Shown here piece by piece: positions 32,434 through 43,619 of a DNA stretch of 64,000 bases. A program made the translations under genes and the position numbers. Numbering within the stretch: the stretch's first letter is position 1; the number at the start of each line of letters is the position of its first letter. The notes under the pieces are model-generated. The model was not told the origin of the DNA. It ran no database searches and saw nothing but the letters and a program-made list of their open reading frames with translations. The stretch is from Desmodesmus armatus (taxonomy: Eukaryota > Chlorophyta > Chlorophyceae > Sphaeropleales > Scenedesmaceae), in NCBI GenBank assembly GCA_007449985.2, contig VIIQ02000779.1:124001-188000 (forward strand). Reading direction: 5' to 3'.

Positions 32434-35400
32434 ATGGGGGATTCTGAGGTACTGGAAAGCCAGCATGGTGCTGAGCAGGACACGACAGGGTCTGATCTCA
32501 ATGCTCCAAAGCCTTCTCAACCCTCAGACAGCTTGGAGCTGCCAGCCTCCAAGACAACAATGCATGACGCTGCTGTTGCGGAAGACCACCACCGCCGCAG
32601 CGGGCGCGCCCGCACTGTCAGGGTCAGGGACGGCTTCTATGAGTCGCCAATCACGTGAGCAACCTGGCTGTCCCGTTTGGTTTGATTTTTCAGCTCTTTT
32701 TCTTCTTTACTGCTGTCCCAGCTGACACCAGCAACACCAGGACACTGGGCATGACTGATGCTGCATGAGTCATACGTGCAGGACACCAGGATTTCCAGCC
32801 AGCACAGCATTGCCAATCCGTAACTGTCGGCAGGGTCTGACATGCTACGCCACTTGATCCTGCCGCCCCCAGGGACAGCGTGCCCCGCAGGCGCTACCCC
32901 AAAGCTGCCAAGCACCCGCAAACCAAGCACCACATAGAGGAGGGCGATGACGAGGCTTGGGATGGCACGCAGGTCGGCCCAGAGCACCAGGCAACCAGGA
33001 TCCCTGCGTTCAAGCCACGGCCAGCAGAGCCCACAGCCAGCGAGGCAAGGTTCCTGCAGGCTGAGCCCCTGTACACGCCAGTGGAGCCTGAGGTGGTGGC
33101 AAGTAGCGAGAAGGCCCACAGGACACGCAACCGGGTTGCTGGAGTGACGGTGCCCATGCCGCCCATCGGTGTTGCCGTCTCCTCAGCAGACTTCAGGTGC
33201 GGTGCTAATACTTCCTGCAGATGGGGCTGGTGTTGGTCCTAACATGCCATTGAGTGACAGTTGCATGCAGGATGCATGTGCAGGAAACAGCAGCCAATAT
33301 TGGTGCACTTGCTCCTGCATGATGGGTAGCAGGATCCATCATGGGATGCATGCATTTGTGCATGCACCGCCTCGCTGGGCCAGCAGCAGTTGCTCACTAC
33401 TAGTCACGCTGACTGCCAGTCACCGTTGTTGGTGTTTTTGCTGCACTCCAGGTACAAGTGGCGCTGGTGCAAGGACAATGCAGCGCAGTGTGTCCTGCTG
33501 ACCTCTGCCATCAGCGCACTGGACAAGCAGCTGGGGCCAGACATGGTCAAGGTTGGTGCCAACTGGGCCCTTGGGCTGTACTGGGGCTGTGCTGGGCCTG
33601 TGGGGTGTTCCTAGCTTTGTGTATGGTTGCAGATGCAGCGACTCGGATTGCAGTGGGCCCTCTTGGCTGCGCTGCAGGTGATCTGACATGTGTGGTGTCA
33701 AGCGCACACTGTGGCATGTTGTGTTTGAGGAACAAGAAGCGATGCACTGCATGCTGTTGCTGCTGCTGCTTCTCTGCAACAGGTGCTCAACCTTGGCGAC
33801 ATGGGCTTCAAGATGAGGGAGAAGTGGCAGCCGCATGAGGAGCTGCTGTTTGCACTGGGCATGTGAGTGGGATGCTGCGGCAGCAGCCTGGCGCAGGCTG
33901 TTGAGCGCTATGTTATGTACGTCCTTACAGGATGCGAGGCCAATGGGAGGGATCCTATGGCGTTACGATACAGAGGGGGTGTATCGGATCTTTCTTTCTT
34001 TTATTTTATGTGTTGCTGTTTCCGCTGGTGGCTGTTGAGTGCATGACATGCAAGTTTTGAACGTTTCAAGGCCCACAGAATGCAAGAAGTGATAATGGCG
34101 AAGTTGGCTAGGCAACCTGCAGCAACAGTGTCACTTTTTGGGGCATCTGCCAGGCGATGGTGCGCTCATTTGTTTACTTGGGTGCTTTTTGTGTGTGCTG
34201 CTGTAGGTGTGACAAGTACAGGATGTTCAAGTACATCAGGTGACTGCGCTGACAGCTGTGTGGTCTCGCAGCACAGCATGCACAGCACACCGCATTGTTC
34301 AGCTGCAGTGTGGTTGTAATGATGGCGTTCGTCAGGTCCACAGTGTAGTTCACCCAGCAGTGCGCAGGCCCTGACGAGTGGTGCTGCGTTGCCTTGGCTG
34401 CCGCAGGCAGTGCTACCTGTACGGCCGCACGGTGCATGACCTCAATGGTTACTACCACAACGTGTGGAAGACACGCAGCACTGACGTGGCTGATGAGTTT
34501 GACCGTACGGGAGGAGGAGGCTACACCTGCTGAATATGGAGCCTTGTGTGAGAGTAACGCGCAACCGCCACAACCGCCTGCCTGTGTGCGTGGGTCAGCC
34601 TGACACGGGCCGCTGTGCTTGAAATATCCTGCTGGCATGGCTGGCATTGAAGGCTGCATGTCCCACAAGCATCCAGAATCCTTCTAGGTATCTTCCCCAT
34701 GAACCCCCATGCACAGCACACAATTTGTACTTGACATATCTGCTGCACTGCGGATGCTGCTATCTCCGTGCTGCAGTGACAAGCTGCAAGATGTGCTGGT
34801 GGCTATGTGGGACAGGAGCACCATGGGACCCATGCCCAAGCTGGTCAAGCACATGGTTGCTGCAGCAGCAGCAGCCCGCTCGGCCGAGCGGGCGGCAGCA
34901 GCAGCAGCAAAAAGGGCAGCCAAAGCAGCTGAAAAGGCAGTTGCAGCCCCGGACGCCCCCAAGCAGCAGCAGCAGCAGTCACAGCAGCAGTCACAGCAGC
35001 AGCACAGTATCCCCCAGGCTGACGGGTCCAGCAGGGACAGTGACTATGAAGATGTGGGCGCAGACTCTGACAGTAGCTACGGCCTGTCAGACCTAGAGAA
35101 TGAACCGGGCGTGATCTATCGCAGGAAAGGCACGCTGCAGCGCAAGCGCCCCATGCCCCCATATCCAGCGACGCAGGCAAGAGACGTCCCATATCCAGCG
35201 ACGCAGGCAACCTACAGTTCAGGAGTTACAGCAGTAACGGACAGCGAGCAGCAACGCAGGAGACCTACAGGCCTAGGTGGCAGCCAAGCAGTAGCCGACG
35301 GCATGTACATGCGGATGACTTGCCTGCGCCTACAGGGATGGGGATGCAGCAGTGGCTGCACCCAGGGCAGCCGGGGGTGCAGCAGCAGCGCACAGCCATG

Positions 35401-37612
35401 CAGCGCGTGCCGGCCAGCCAGCCGGGCATCTGTACGCATGCCCCACTGCAGCTGCCTGAGATGCCACGCGCACCACGGTAGGTGGCCTCTTGCGGCTGCA
35501 TGCTGGACTCTATAAAAATAGGACAGACACCTGCATGCCGCAGGCTGGCTAGGGCGTGGTCACGACCGCCCCAACTGCTGACCTGACCTACTGGCTTGTT
35601 TCAAGTAATTGGCCATGTGGGCACCCTCTTGAGTACTAATCACGAGTTGGGGTAGATCTCCAATACCGTTTTGTGTTTTTGCAAGATTTAACTTTCACGT
35701 CTTGTGCAATAGAAAAAGAATTAGCTTTTTATTCTGAAAGAGTGACGTGCAGATTCCGGCCTATCCCTGCCTCGGCTGGGCCGGCGGTGCACACCAGTGA
35801 ATACTTCAGCAGTCAAGCTGCTGTTTGATACCAGCTTGCTCGCGAATAGGCCACGTTGACGCTGTGCGACAGTTGGACATCCGTCGATCGCCGGTACCAT
35901 GGCATGCTGCTAAGGTTGCTTTGCTGTCAAGTCAGCACGGCCCTAGCAATGCACATTCATCACAAATGCTACTGTTTGGTACCTGGTTGCTTGCGGTCAC
36001 GCCACGTTGACGCGGGGTGCTAGCAGCCCATCGCCGTCGATGGCAGGTGCCTACCGTGGCCCATGCTGTTGGGCTGCTAAGGTTCATTGGCTGCAGTTAT
36101 TGCGCAAGTTCTTATACATCAGCCACGGAAGCTGCATGCTGTTTGTCGTCGGCTGATGTCGACTCACGTCGGGATCGTAAGGTCGACCTTACTTACGACG
36201 TCGTAAGCAACAAATCCTGCTCAGGTTCTTGACAGTTCTTTTGCAAGGCAGCATGACATGTTGGCCAGCAACCTTGTCATCTCACCACATCAACAACTAA
36301 GGGTAAACACCAGCATATGCCGGCGCCACTGTCAGCAACTGCAGATATGTTTGCAGATGACCTACTAAGCTATAGGTAGATCTAGAGATTTGCGCACACA
36401 ACAACTGGGGTGCTGCAGGTGTCACCCTTACTGAAAAGTATATGCAGTGCGGTGTGACATGCTGCATCCCTAGTTTGATGGTCAGGCCCACTTAAACTTC
36501 TCAGCCTGCACCAGCACGCAAGCCTGGTGGCAGTCATGCCATGCAGCTGCACACCATGTGGCCTGCATATACAGTGTGCCCTGCTGCACTGCATACACTG
36601 GTCAGTGTGCCCTGCTGCAACTTGCAACTTGACGTCCCTGAAGGCAGAGTCCTGGCCTTGGGCATGCTAAATCCAGGGAAAGCACACATGCGAATCTTGC
36701 CCCTCCCATTAGTTGTGTTTGCAGTGTACTGTATTGTGCTGTACTGCCAGTACCAAAGTGACTTTGGTATACTACATGCTTCTTGTAGTGTTGTGCTGCA
36801 GCATCCTGCTGGCCTTGACCTGGCACTCTCGTTTCACAAGCACCGCCGATGCTATCTGTGCATACTGTCCCTCTTTTCCCATTTCCTCCTGCAGGCAGCC
36901 GGGCAGCACCCAGGGTGTGGCTGACTGGCTGAAGGGCCTGCCTGACTTCAGGCACTCCCTGGCAAGCCACCTGGAGGCAGTTGACCACATCACCGACCTT
37001 GCCATCGACGAGTGCCAGCGCTACATACAGACACTGCAGCAGCAACGCCAGGCCAGGGATGAGGCCGCCCGTCAGCACCTGGGTGCGGTGATGCGCCAGG
37101 GCCAGCAGGTTTTAGCTAAGGTAGAAGCAGAAGAGATCCTAGAAGAGCTGGAGGGTTCTGGCTCATATGAGGATGAAGGGGAAGAGGTAGAGCACCCACA
37201 GCACCAACAGCAGCAGCAGCATGACCAAGTGCAGCTGCAGGAGTTGCAGCAGCAGTGGCAGGAAGCTCAGCCCTGGAAGCATCCCCCTGCCGCTGCTGCG
37301 GCAGGTGGGCAGCATGAGCTGCAGCTACCCCAGCAGCAACGGCTTCCCCCAGCAGCTGCTGCTGCTGCTGCCGCTGCTGCTGCAGATGGGCAGCATGAGC
37401 TGCAGCTACCCCAGCAGCAGCAGCAAGGTGTGATGATGTCAAATGCCCCTGCGCACCAACACGAGGGCGAGGGGATTAGTAATCCAGCAGAGGCGGGACA
37501 GGAGGGTTCAGGGCAGGACGCAGCTCCAGGCCGCAGTGTCGGGGGCCCACCTTTACCGGGTGCTGCCAGGGTAGAGCCAGGAGTGGACATTCAAAAACAG
37601 CTACCAGGAACT

Positions 37613-37657
<45 letters not shown>

Positions 37658-37861
37658 CAGCTGGACACAGCGGCTGCAGGCGCGGACACTGGTGCAGCGG
37701 CGCTGCCATTCCCTGGGGGCCCCACTCTGGGCGGTTGGGGCCTGGGGCAGTGGACGAACTTTGACCCGATGATGCGATCGCGGTCCACTCCAACGCTGTC
37801 AGCAGCGCCTTCCGAGCCTAATGCACCTTTGAGGACACCCACCCTGGTGAGGTCCTGGTGA
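32434..37861 (+). CDS. ELM2-SANT domain chromatin corepressor-type protein
   Basis: Exons 32434-32654, 32873-33196, 33452-33551, 33633-33677, 33783-33862, 34207-34239, 34407 to about 34496, about 34777-35477, and 36895-37861. An ELM2 signature (VGPEHQATRIPAF) sits in exon 2, and a SANT/Myb-like domain spans exons 5-7 (KWQPHEELLFALGM, CDKYRMFKYIR, TVHDLNGYYHNVWKTRS). ELM2-SANT proteins (MIER, RERE, CoREST types) recruit histone deacetylases through these two domains, so a nuclear repressor role is inferred. The last part is Gln/Ala-rich with (CAG)n runs and a coiled-coil-like segment (ECQRYIQTLQQQRQARDEAA). Exon 7's donor is ambiguous (34496 or 34504), and exon 8 shows one -1 frame change near 35.3 kb. 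The start is the first ATG in the open frame after 5' leader sequence. Confidence 0.78.
33940..34008 (-). repeat. short dispersed intronic element, copy C
   Basis: Reverse-oriented copy of the 19219 element, including the region matching ccataggat.cctcccattgg. It lies in intron 5 of the ELM2-SANT gene. Confidence 0.75.
35478..36894 (+). other. 1.4-kb intron of the ELM2-SANT gene
   Basis: It contains an imperfect direct repeat (gccacgttgacgc at about 35850 and 36002, each followed by a gctgctaaggtt segment) and a 16-bp palindrome gtaaggtcgaccttac near 36180. No coding signal was seen. Confidence 0.6.
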
Positions 37862-37926
37862 TATTCCTGTGCCGCACAGGCTGCTAGGCTAGCAGCATGC
37901 AGGATGAGGGGTTTCAGCGTACATAG

Positions 37927-37931
37927 TGTAA
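37927..37931 (+). promoter_or_regulatory. TGTAA polyadenylation-type signal of the ELM2-SANT gene
   Basis: TGTAA lies 65 bases after the stop, with a second copy at 37988-37992. Confidence 0.5.
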
Positions 37932-38708
37932 ACCGTCTTCTGCCAGAAGGCTGCACATATATAGCACAGTGTTGGCGGTGCAGCGGTTGTAACCATTGTT
38001 ACTTCCCTGACTGTCTCTGTTCAGCCATGTGTGTTGTGCAGGCAGCAGTGCGGCAATGCTCAGCTCTTGCATGCGACGTGCTGGGTCACCAGGCTATATG
38101 CATTTCTGACCGGGTGTCTGCCTGCTGCTGCTGCCGCTGCTGCTAATCGCAGCCCCCGTACACCGCAGGCCTTGCCAGTGCTGCAGCAGGCCACCCCAGG
38201 CCCTCATGCATGCTGGCATGATGGCGCACAAGCCGGTGCCCAGGGCATACATGCGCAAGTAGCTGGCGCAAGCGCAAGCTACCTTTTGTCATGTTGTAGC
38301 GCGAGGATTGTTACCGAGTTGTTTTGGACGACGCACACCACTTTTGGGCGGCACATCCTTTCCAAGTGCATGACACTGTCAGCACATTGACCTGAACCTG
38401 GCCCTTCACAGTGTGTTGTACACACATGCGGGCTCAAACCTGACACACCTGCTGCAATTGCCACGGCTTGCTGCCACAACTGCTACCACAGGACTTCTCC
38501 AACTGCTCCAACTGCTCCAACCACTGCAACCCTCACAACCTTACTGTGGGGCTCAGGCTGATCCGACTATGCTAGGAATGACACAGCATTGCATGCATTT
38601 CTACACCAAGCTGTGTCAGGCCTAGGCCTTCCCCCCCCCAACCAAACAAGCCTGAGACCCACCAAAAGAGAAACCACACCAACCGCAAAGCTGCACCAGC
38701 TGTTCCCG

Positions 38709-41700
38709 TTACACCAGCCAAGCCACACTGGCAACTGCACAAGACAGCTGGCCAAATGACCACACACAAACACACCAATCTGCAACAGCACAACGGGCGC
38801 AGGCAGGGACAGAGAGACAGGGCTGCAAACTGTGGCGGTAACACACGCAAAGCAAGAGAAAGACAACAACCTCCAAAGCTAAATCACCAGGTTTCAACTG
38901 GGCCAGCTCACGACTACTGCCACCACGCAACGGCCAAGCAGCTGCGTTTTTGGCGAACTGCTGCCGAATCGCCTGAAACACCGTAGCATCGAAACCCTCG
39001 AACAACCGCCGCATATGATAAACATGTGAATGGGGATCAGGGCACTCAAACTCGTCAGGCACAACTGACACGTCAGCCACAGTAGCGGCAGCGATAAACT
39101 CGCGCGCTAAGGGCATGACTGGAACAGGCCGACGACCAAAAACCATCTCATGCGGTGACATGCCCAAAACAGTATGCAAACGAGCCCAGTACTGCTGCCG
39201 CATGACAGGCATACTCTGCAACCAGTGCAGGGGGTGCTCGTTGACATGCTTCACAAGCATGGCCTTGAAGGACTGAACCAGCCGCTCCACAACACCATTA
39301 GCTGCGGGGTGGCAGGCTGTGGTGTGCACATGCTTGATACCAAGCCGCGCCAGCAAGTGCTTAAACTCATCGGAAAACTCCGACCCATTGTCGGTGGTGA
39401 CATGAGAGGGCACAAAATAACGACAAATCCACGAATAATAAAAAGCTTTTGCCACAGACGGGGCCTGCTTGTCATACACGACAGCAAACTCAGCGGCCTT
39501 GGTGAAGTAGTCGATCATTAGGACAACATACGCCTTGATCGGCTTCTCAGGCATAAACAGCCTGCCATGCAGGTCAGCCACAGGCGTTTCAAACGGACCA
39601 CACAAGTCCACATGAACATGCTCAAAGGGGCCCCTGATAATGGGCTCAGTGAGGGGCGGCGGCGCAGCAATGACCAGCTTGCGCCGCTGGCACGCATCAC
39701 ACTGTGCAACAAACAACGAAACATCACGATCCAAACCACGCCAGTGGAAATGCTGCTTCATGCTAGCGCTCAACTGACGGATACCAGCATGGCCAAGGGC
39801 ATCATGCATACAGCGAATGATGTCCCAGCGGTAAGACAAAGGTGGGCAAGTGAGCCACTGCGGGACACCAGACGTGCCATGCCGCATGACCATCAACCAA
39901 CCATCCAATCGAAGGTGAGGGCGCAAAGAAGCCGCCCTGTGGCGCACAATACGCGCTGTGCGGGAAGGCAAACCCTCCAAGAAAACCTCATCATAACCAC
40001 TGCGCACAAAGGAAAGCAAAACCTCATTGCAGTAGGGGTCACAGCTTGTGTACTGCAAGATGGGCGCAGCATCAAACAACTCCTCCAGATTGCCAAACAG
40101 CGGGTCACAACCGGGGCAGTACCACTCACCGGTGGGGACCGTGGACTGGGGAGGCATAACACAACGCAGGTGCAGGCAGCGATTGCAACCAGAACAAATG
40201 GCCATGTTATCAAAACCCCCTGGGTCTTGGCATACATCACAAACCACAGAATCAAAGTCTGCCTGCTTAGCGGCCTCAGCAGGCCAAGCAGAACTGCAGG
40301 GCACCACACCACCAGCCACACCACACACCACAGACTCACGCGTGCCATCCTCCCGCTCAAGGGTGGCTTCAGAGGCACGGGACAAATAATCAGCCACCAC
40401 ATTAGCAGAACCCTGGATATACTCAACATCGAAATCATACTCCTGCAACTGCATAGCCCACCGCTCCAGCTTGGAGTTGGTGAATCTAGCAGTATTGAGC
40501 CACTCAAGGGCCTTGTGGTCAGTGCGCAACTGCCAGTGGCGGCCATGCAGATAATAATGAAACTTATCCACACCCCACTTGACAGCAAGACACTCCCCTT
40601 CAGTGGCGGCATAGTTCCGCTCAGCTGGGGTAAGCGCACGAGAAGCAAAAGCAATGGGGTGCTCTTCACCCGTACCCGGATGCTCCTGTGACAATACAGC
40701 ACCAATAGCCACACGGCTCCAATCAGTGGTGAGGATGAATGGCTGCTCCCAGTTGGGCAAGGCCAGCACGGGGGCCGAGCACAAAGCTTCCTTCAGAGCC
40801 TCAAAAGACACAATAGCCTCATCCGTCCACACATACGCAACATTGCGGCGCAACATAAGCTGCAAAGGAGCCGCCAAGAGAGCATAGCGGGGGATGTACT
40901 TCCGGTACTGCTCCATCATGCCCAAAAACCGACGCATAGCTTTGGCATTAGTAGGGGGCTGCAGCTCAAGAATGGCTGCCACCTTGTCCATCACAGGACT
41001 GATGCCCTCAGCGGACACCAAATGCCCCAAACAAACCACTTCCTCAACACAAAAGCTGCACTTCAGGGGGTTCATGGTGAGCTTGTACTCCCTGGTGCGC
41101 TCAAAAACACGCTCAAGAGCCGCAATCTGACTGTCAAAGTCAGGCGTAAAGGTAAAAGTATCGTCAATATACGTTTCAGCATGCTCCACTCCCGCCAGCA
41201 TGGTGTCCATGAGACGCTGAAACGTGGAGGGAGCCGACTGCATGCCCATAACCATACGCACAAACTCAAAGTTGCCATGAGGGGTGGTGAGACCACACTT
41301 GTGGCAGTCGTCAGGATGGATCTCCACCTGCCAAAACCCACTCACAAAATCCATCTTCGACCACAGGGCACAACCGCCCATAGCCGCATGCATCTCCTCA
41401 ACAGTAGGGAGGGGGTAGGGGTCTGCCTCTGTACACTTGTTGAGCAAGCGCATGTCAACACACAACCGCCAGCTCCCATTCGGCTTGGGCACAATCACAA
41501 CAGGGGACATCCACGGACTACTGCTGGGGCGAATGACCCCCAACTGGAGCAGCCGATCCAATTCACCCTTGAGCCACACAGCCTGTGCATAACTCAGCTT
41601 GTAAGGGCGCTGAGTAATAGGGCGAGCATCACCCGTTGGGATGCGATGATAGAACTCTTTATCCCGAGCCACACACCCAAAAGAGGCCCCATCCACAGAA

Positions 41701-41882
41701 AAGATATCCACATAAGCAAACAACAAGACTTGCAGCCGGTGAAACTGCTCATCAGTGAGGTGAGCATAACGCTCCCGCTGCAACTGCAAAGCGGCCATGA
41801 CTGCCTCAACATCTGCCTCAGAGGGCAGGCCACGCTCGGGGGCGGGCTCCACAAAAGACTCATGAGCAACAGACATTGACAA
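38709..41882 (-). CDS. pol: Ty3/gypsy-type Pol: RT, RNase H, PHD finger, integrase
   Basis: An intact 1057-residue frame. The reverse transcriptase shows the catalytic Asp in WSKMDFVSGFWQVEI (about 178) and YIDD (238-241). RNase H follows (TTDWSRVAIGAVLSQ ... TDHKALEWL). A C4HC3 PHD finger comes next (about 555-605: VCDVCQDPGGFDNMAICSGC ... CLHLRC ... WYCPGC), then the integrase HHCC zinc module (HDALGHAGIRQL ... CDACQRRK). The integrase core has D in HVHVDLCGPF, D in TTDNGSEFSDEF and E in NGVVERLVQSF. The element would copy RNA to DNA and integrate it. The C-terminus reads on into Cys/Val-rich sequence that looks like untranslated DNA, and no chromodomain was seen. Confidence 0.95.
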   Translation of the reverse strand: MSMSVAHESFVEPAPERGLPSEADVEAVMAALQLQRERYAHLTDEQFHRLQVLLFAYVDIFSVDGASFGCVARDKEFYHRIPTGDARPITQRPYKLSYAQAVWLKGELDRLLQLGVIRPSSSPWMSPVVIVPKPNGSWRLCVDMRLLNKCTEADPYPLPTVEEMHAAMGGCALWSKMDFVSGFWQVEIHPDDCHKCGLTTPHGNFEFVRMVMGMQSAPSTFQRLMDTMLAGVEHAETYIDDTFTFTPDFDSQIAALERVFERTREYKLTMNPLKCSFCVEEVVCLGHLVSAEGISPVMDKVAAILELQPPTNAKAMRRFLGMMEQYRKYIPRYALLAAPLQLMLRRNVAYVWTDEAIVSFEALKEALCSAPVLALPNWEQPFILTTDWSRVAIGAVLSQEHPGTGEEHPIAFASRALTPAERNYAATEGECLAVKWGVDKFHYYLHGRHWQLRTDHKALEWLNTARFTNSKLERWAMQLQEYDFDVEYIQGSANVVADYLSRASEATLEREDGTRESVVCGVAGGVVPCSSAWPAEAAKQADFDSVVCDVCQDPGGFDNMAICSGCNRCLHLRCVMPPQSTVPTGEWYCPGCDPLFGNLEELFDAAPILQYTSCDPYCNEVLLSFVRSGYDEVFLEGLPSRTARIVRHRAASLRPHLRLDGWLMVMRHGTSGVPQWLTCPPLSYRWDIIRCMHDALGHAGIRQLSASMKQHFHWRGLDRDVSLFVAQCDACQRRKLVIAAPPPLTEPIIRGPFEHVHVDLCGPFETPVADLHGRLFMPEKPIKAYVVLMIDYFTKAAEFAVVYDKQAPSVAKAFYYSWICRYFVPSHVTTDNGSEFSDEFKHLLARLGIKHVHTTACHPAANGVVERLVQSFKAMLVKHVNEHPLHWLQSMPVMRQQYWARLHTVLGMSPHEMVFGRRPVPVMPLAREFIAAATVADVSVVPDEFECPDPHSHVYHMRRLFEGFDATVFQAIRQQFAKNAAAWPLRGGSSRELAQLKPGDLALEVVVFLLLCVCYRHSLQPCLSVPACARCAVADWCVCVWSFGQLSCAVASVAWLV

Positions 41883-41928
41883 AGGACGAGAACAACACTA
41901 AGACACTCTGAAGCGGCACCCTACTGCT

Positions 41929-42498
41929 CTAGGCAGAGAGGGAGCTGGGCGCCACCTGCACAGCGTTGTAACGCTGCTTGCTGATGGTGAAGTGGCCCGG
42001 TACCTTGTTGTGGTAGAAGGCCTGCCCGGCGGGCCAGGACTGCTGCAGGCTGCGGCGGCAGAAGGAGCGCGGGGTAGGGATGTATAGCTGGGGGCCCGTG
42101 CCGGGCAGCCCGTAAGCCTTGGTGGACACACGCGCCGCGTATGCGTCCATAAACTCAAGCCCAAGCGCGACGTCAAACATGGAGTGCGGCATGACCAGGA
42201 AGTTGACCCTGTAGATGCCGCCACCCAGCTCAAGAGGCACGTTGCGCAGCAGGTGTGTCGCCTGGCTGTGTGTGTCGCCTAGCATGACACCCAGGGAGGG
42301 GGCGGGCGGCTCGGAGGCCAGCAGCTCCACAGGGCTGCCGGGGTAAAAGAACACATGGTTGTTCTTGCGCAGCCACGGTTTGTTCATGATTGAGTAAGTA
42401 CACCCAATGTCGAGAACCGTCCCAAAGTGGCGCCCCTGAACCCCACCTGTCACCGTGATGGGTGTGGTAAACGGGACAGTGACCACCTCCGACTGCAC
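41929..42498 (-). CDS. retroelement aspartic protease region
   Basis: A 189-residue frame with a retropepsin-like core: the putative catalytic motif VLDIGCTYSIMN (DIG in place of the usual DTG/DSG) and a later VALGLEFMDAY hydrophobic-Gly motif. It lies just upstream of pol in a different frame with a gap of about 47 bp, so expression of pol would need a frameshift or reinitiation. Upstream only a Pro/Gln-rich linker (SGPPPPATPYKD) is left where gag would be expected. Confidence 0.7.
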   Translation of the reverse strand: MQSEVVTVPFTTPITVTGGVQGRHFGTVLDIGCTYSIMNKPWLRKNNHVFFYPGSPVELLASEPPAPSLGVMLGDTHSQATHLLRNVPLELGGGIYRVNFLVMPHSMFDVALGLEFMDAYAARVSTKAYGLPGTGPQLYIPTPRSFCRRSLQQSWPAGQAFYHNKVPGHFTISKQRYNAVQVAPSSLSA

Positions 42499-43619
42499 CG
42501 CATCCTTGTAAGGCGTGGCAGGAGGGGGCGGTCCTGACGCGCGGGGGCTGCTGCTGCTGCTGCTGATGCGAGAGGGACCAGCAGCGGGCGATTTTGATTA
42601 GAAGGAACTCAGAGACCAAACAGATGTACAGCGACAAAGGCAGCCACGTAATTTTGACGATGGCAACAGAACCGAAACACGAAACAGAACCGAGAATGTG
42701 GACCAGACAGTGTTGTTGACTACAATCACCCGATCAAGGTGCACTGCACAGGCTGGCAGGTATAGGCACCCTGGGCCAGGTGACAGTAGGGTACAGCTAG
42801 AACCCTGCTGACACCATACCTACACTGTGCAGTGACCCTGCACTACAATGTTGTTAGGTCTCATGGCAGGCTTCAGTCTGCAGCAACCCAGCATTGCAAC
42901 CTATCCAAATTTTGCTGTATGAGTGTCGTTGCGACGTTTTGTTAGTGGGGTTTGGCCAATATGATGTGTCAATGCTGCTAGTCACTTAGTGAGCTTGCCA
43001 GTGAGTGCATCCCAAGTCAGCCCTTGTCTGGTCCCCAGAGTGGGCCCACACGGAGTGTGCGGCAGTACATGTGTGCAAGGGTTGCTTTGATGAAGCTGAG
43101 TGTGCGCTTCTATTGCAGTACTTCGTTTTTGCCCAGCACGTGTGCACGTGTGCACACCACTGTGTCTTGACTAGCTTGTACAATTGTCATCACTATGGCG
43201 GGGACTGCTGCGGCAAGGTAGCATGTAGGTAGGCCCGTGATACGCTGAGTGAGCACTTTGAGTCATTTAGCAACTTGCTGCTGGTGACCAGCAGGAGAGC
43301 TGTAACTGGGTAAGCTGCTGGATTGGACATTATCACTGGGGTTGGAGACGAGCTTGCGGTTCGGGTCTGTGACCGTCATAGATCGTCATGACGGTCAAGT
43401 GACGTCACTGGGTGACAAGTTGAGCTGTCCGGCAGTGAATGGTAACATCTGAATTTGGCCATCATAGGGGTCAACATGGTCCTGAGCTGCCTGCACGCAG
43501 TGTTACACTGTATATGGCATTTATGGCCTGTGGACAATTCTTGCAAAGAACACCAAGTCATTGTGAGCAAAGCGTGTGCTGCCTTGCAGAATTTGCCTGC
43601 TTCATTCAACAGCCAGGAG

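Larger units (their letters stand above)
38295..42847 (-). mobile_element. LTR-less Ty3/gypsy-pol element, 4553 bp
   Basis: The element runs on the minus strand from TGTAGTGCAGGG (42847) to GCGCTACA (38295), flanked on both sides by ATGT (38291-38294 and 42848-42851), a 4-bp target duplication. Its first 252 bp (42596-42847) and last 155 bp (38295-38449) match the two ends of the 438-bp element at 47637-48074 almost exactly. The ends do not match each other, so no long terminal repeat is present. Inside are protease and RT-RNase H-PHD-integrase frames. No gag was found: only about 100 bp separate the left end from the protease frame. The near identity to the short element indicates recent activity of these ends. 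Confidence 0.9.

Noticed and set aside
39567..41879. Long plus-strand frames (374 and 285 codons) within the retroelement
   Set aside because: They are antisense shadows of the pol frame, which has clear RT, RNase H and integrase motifs.
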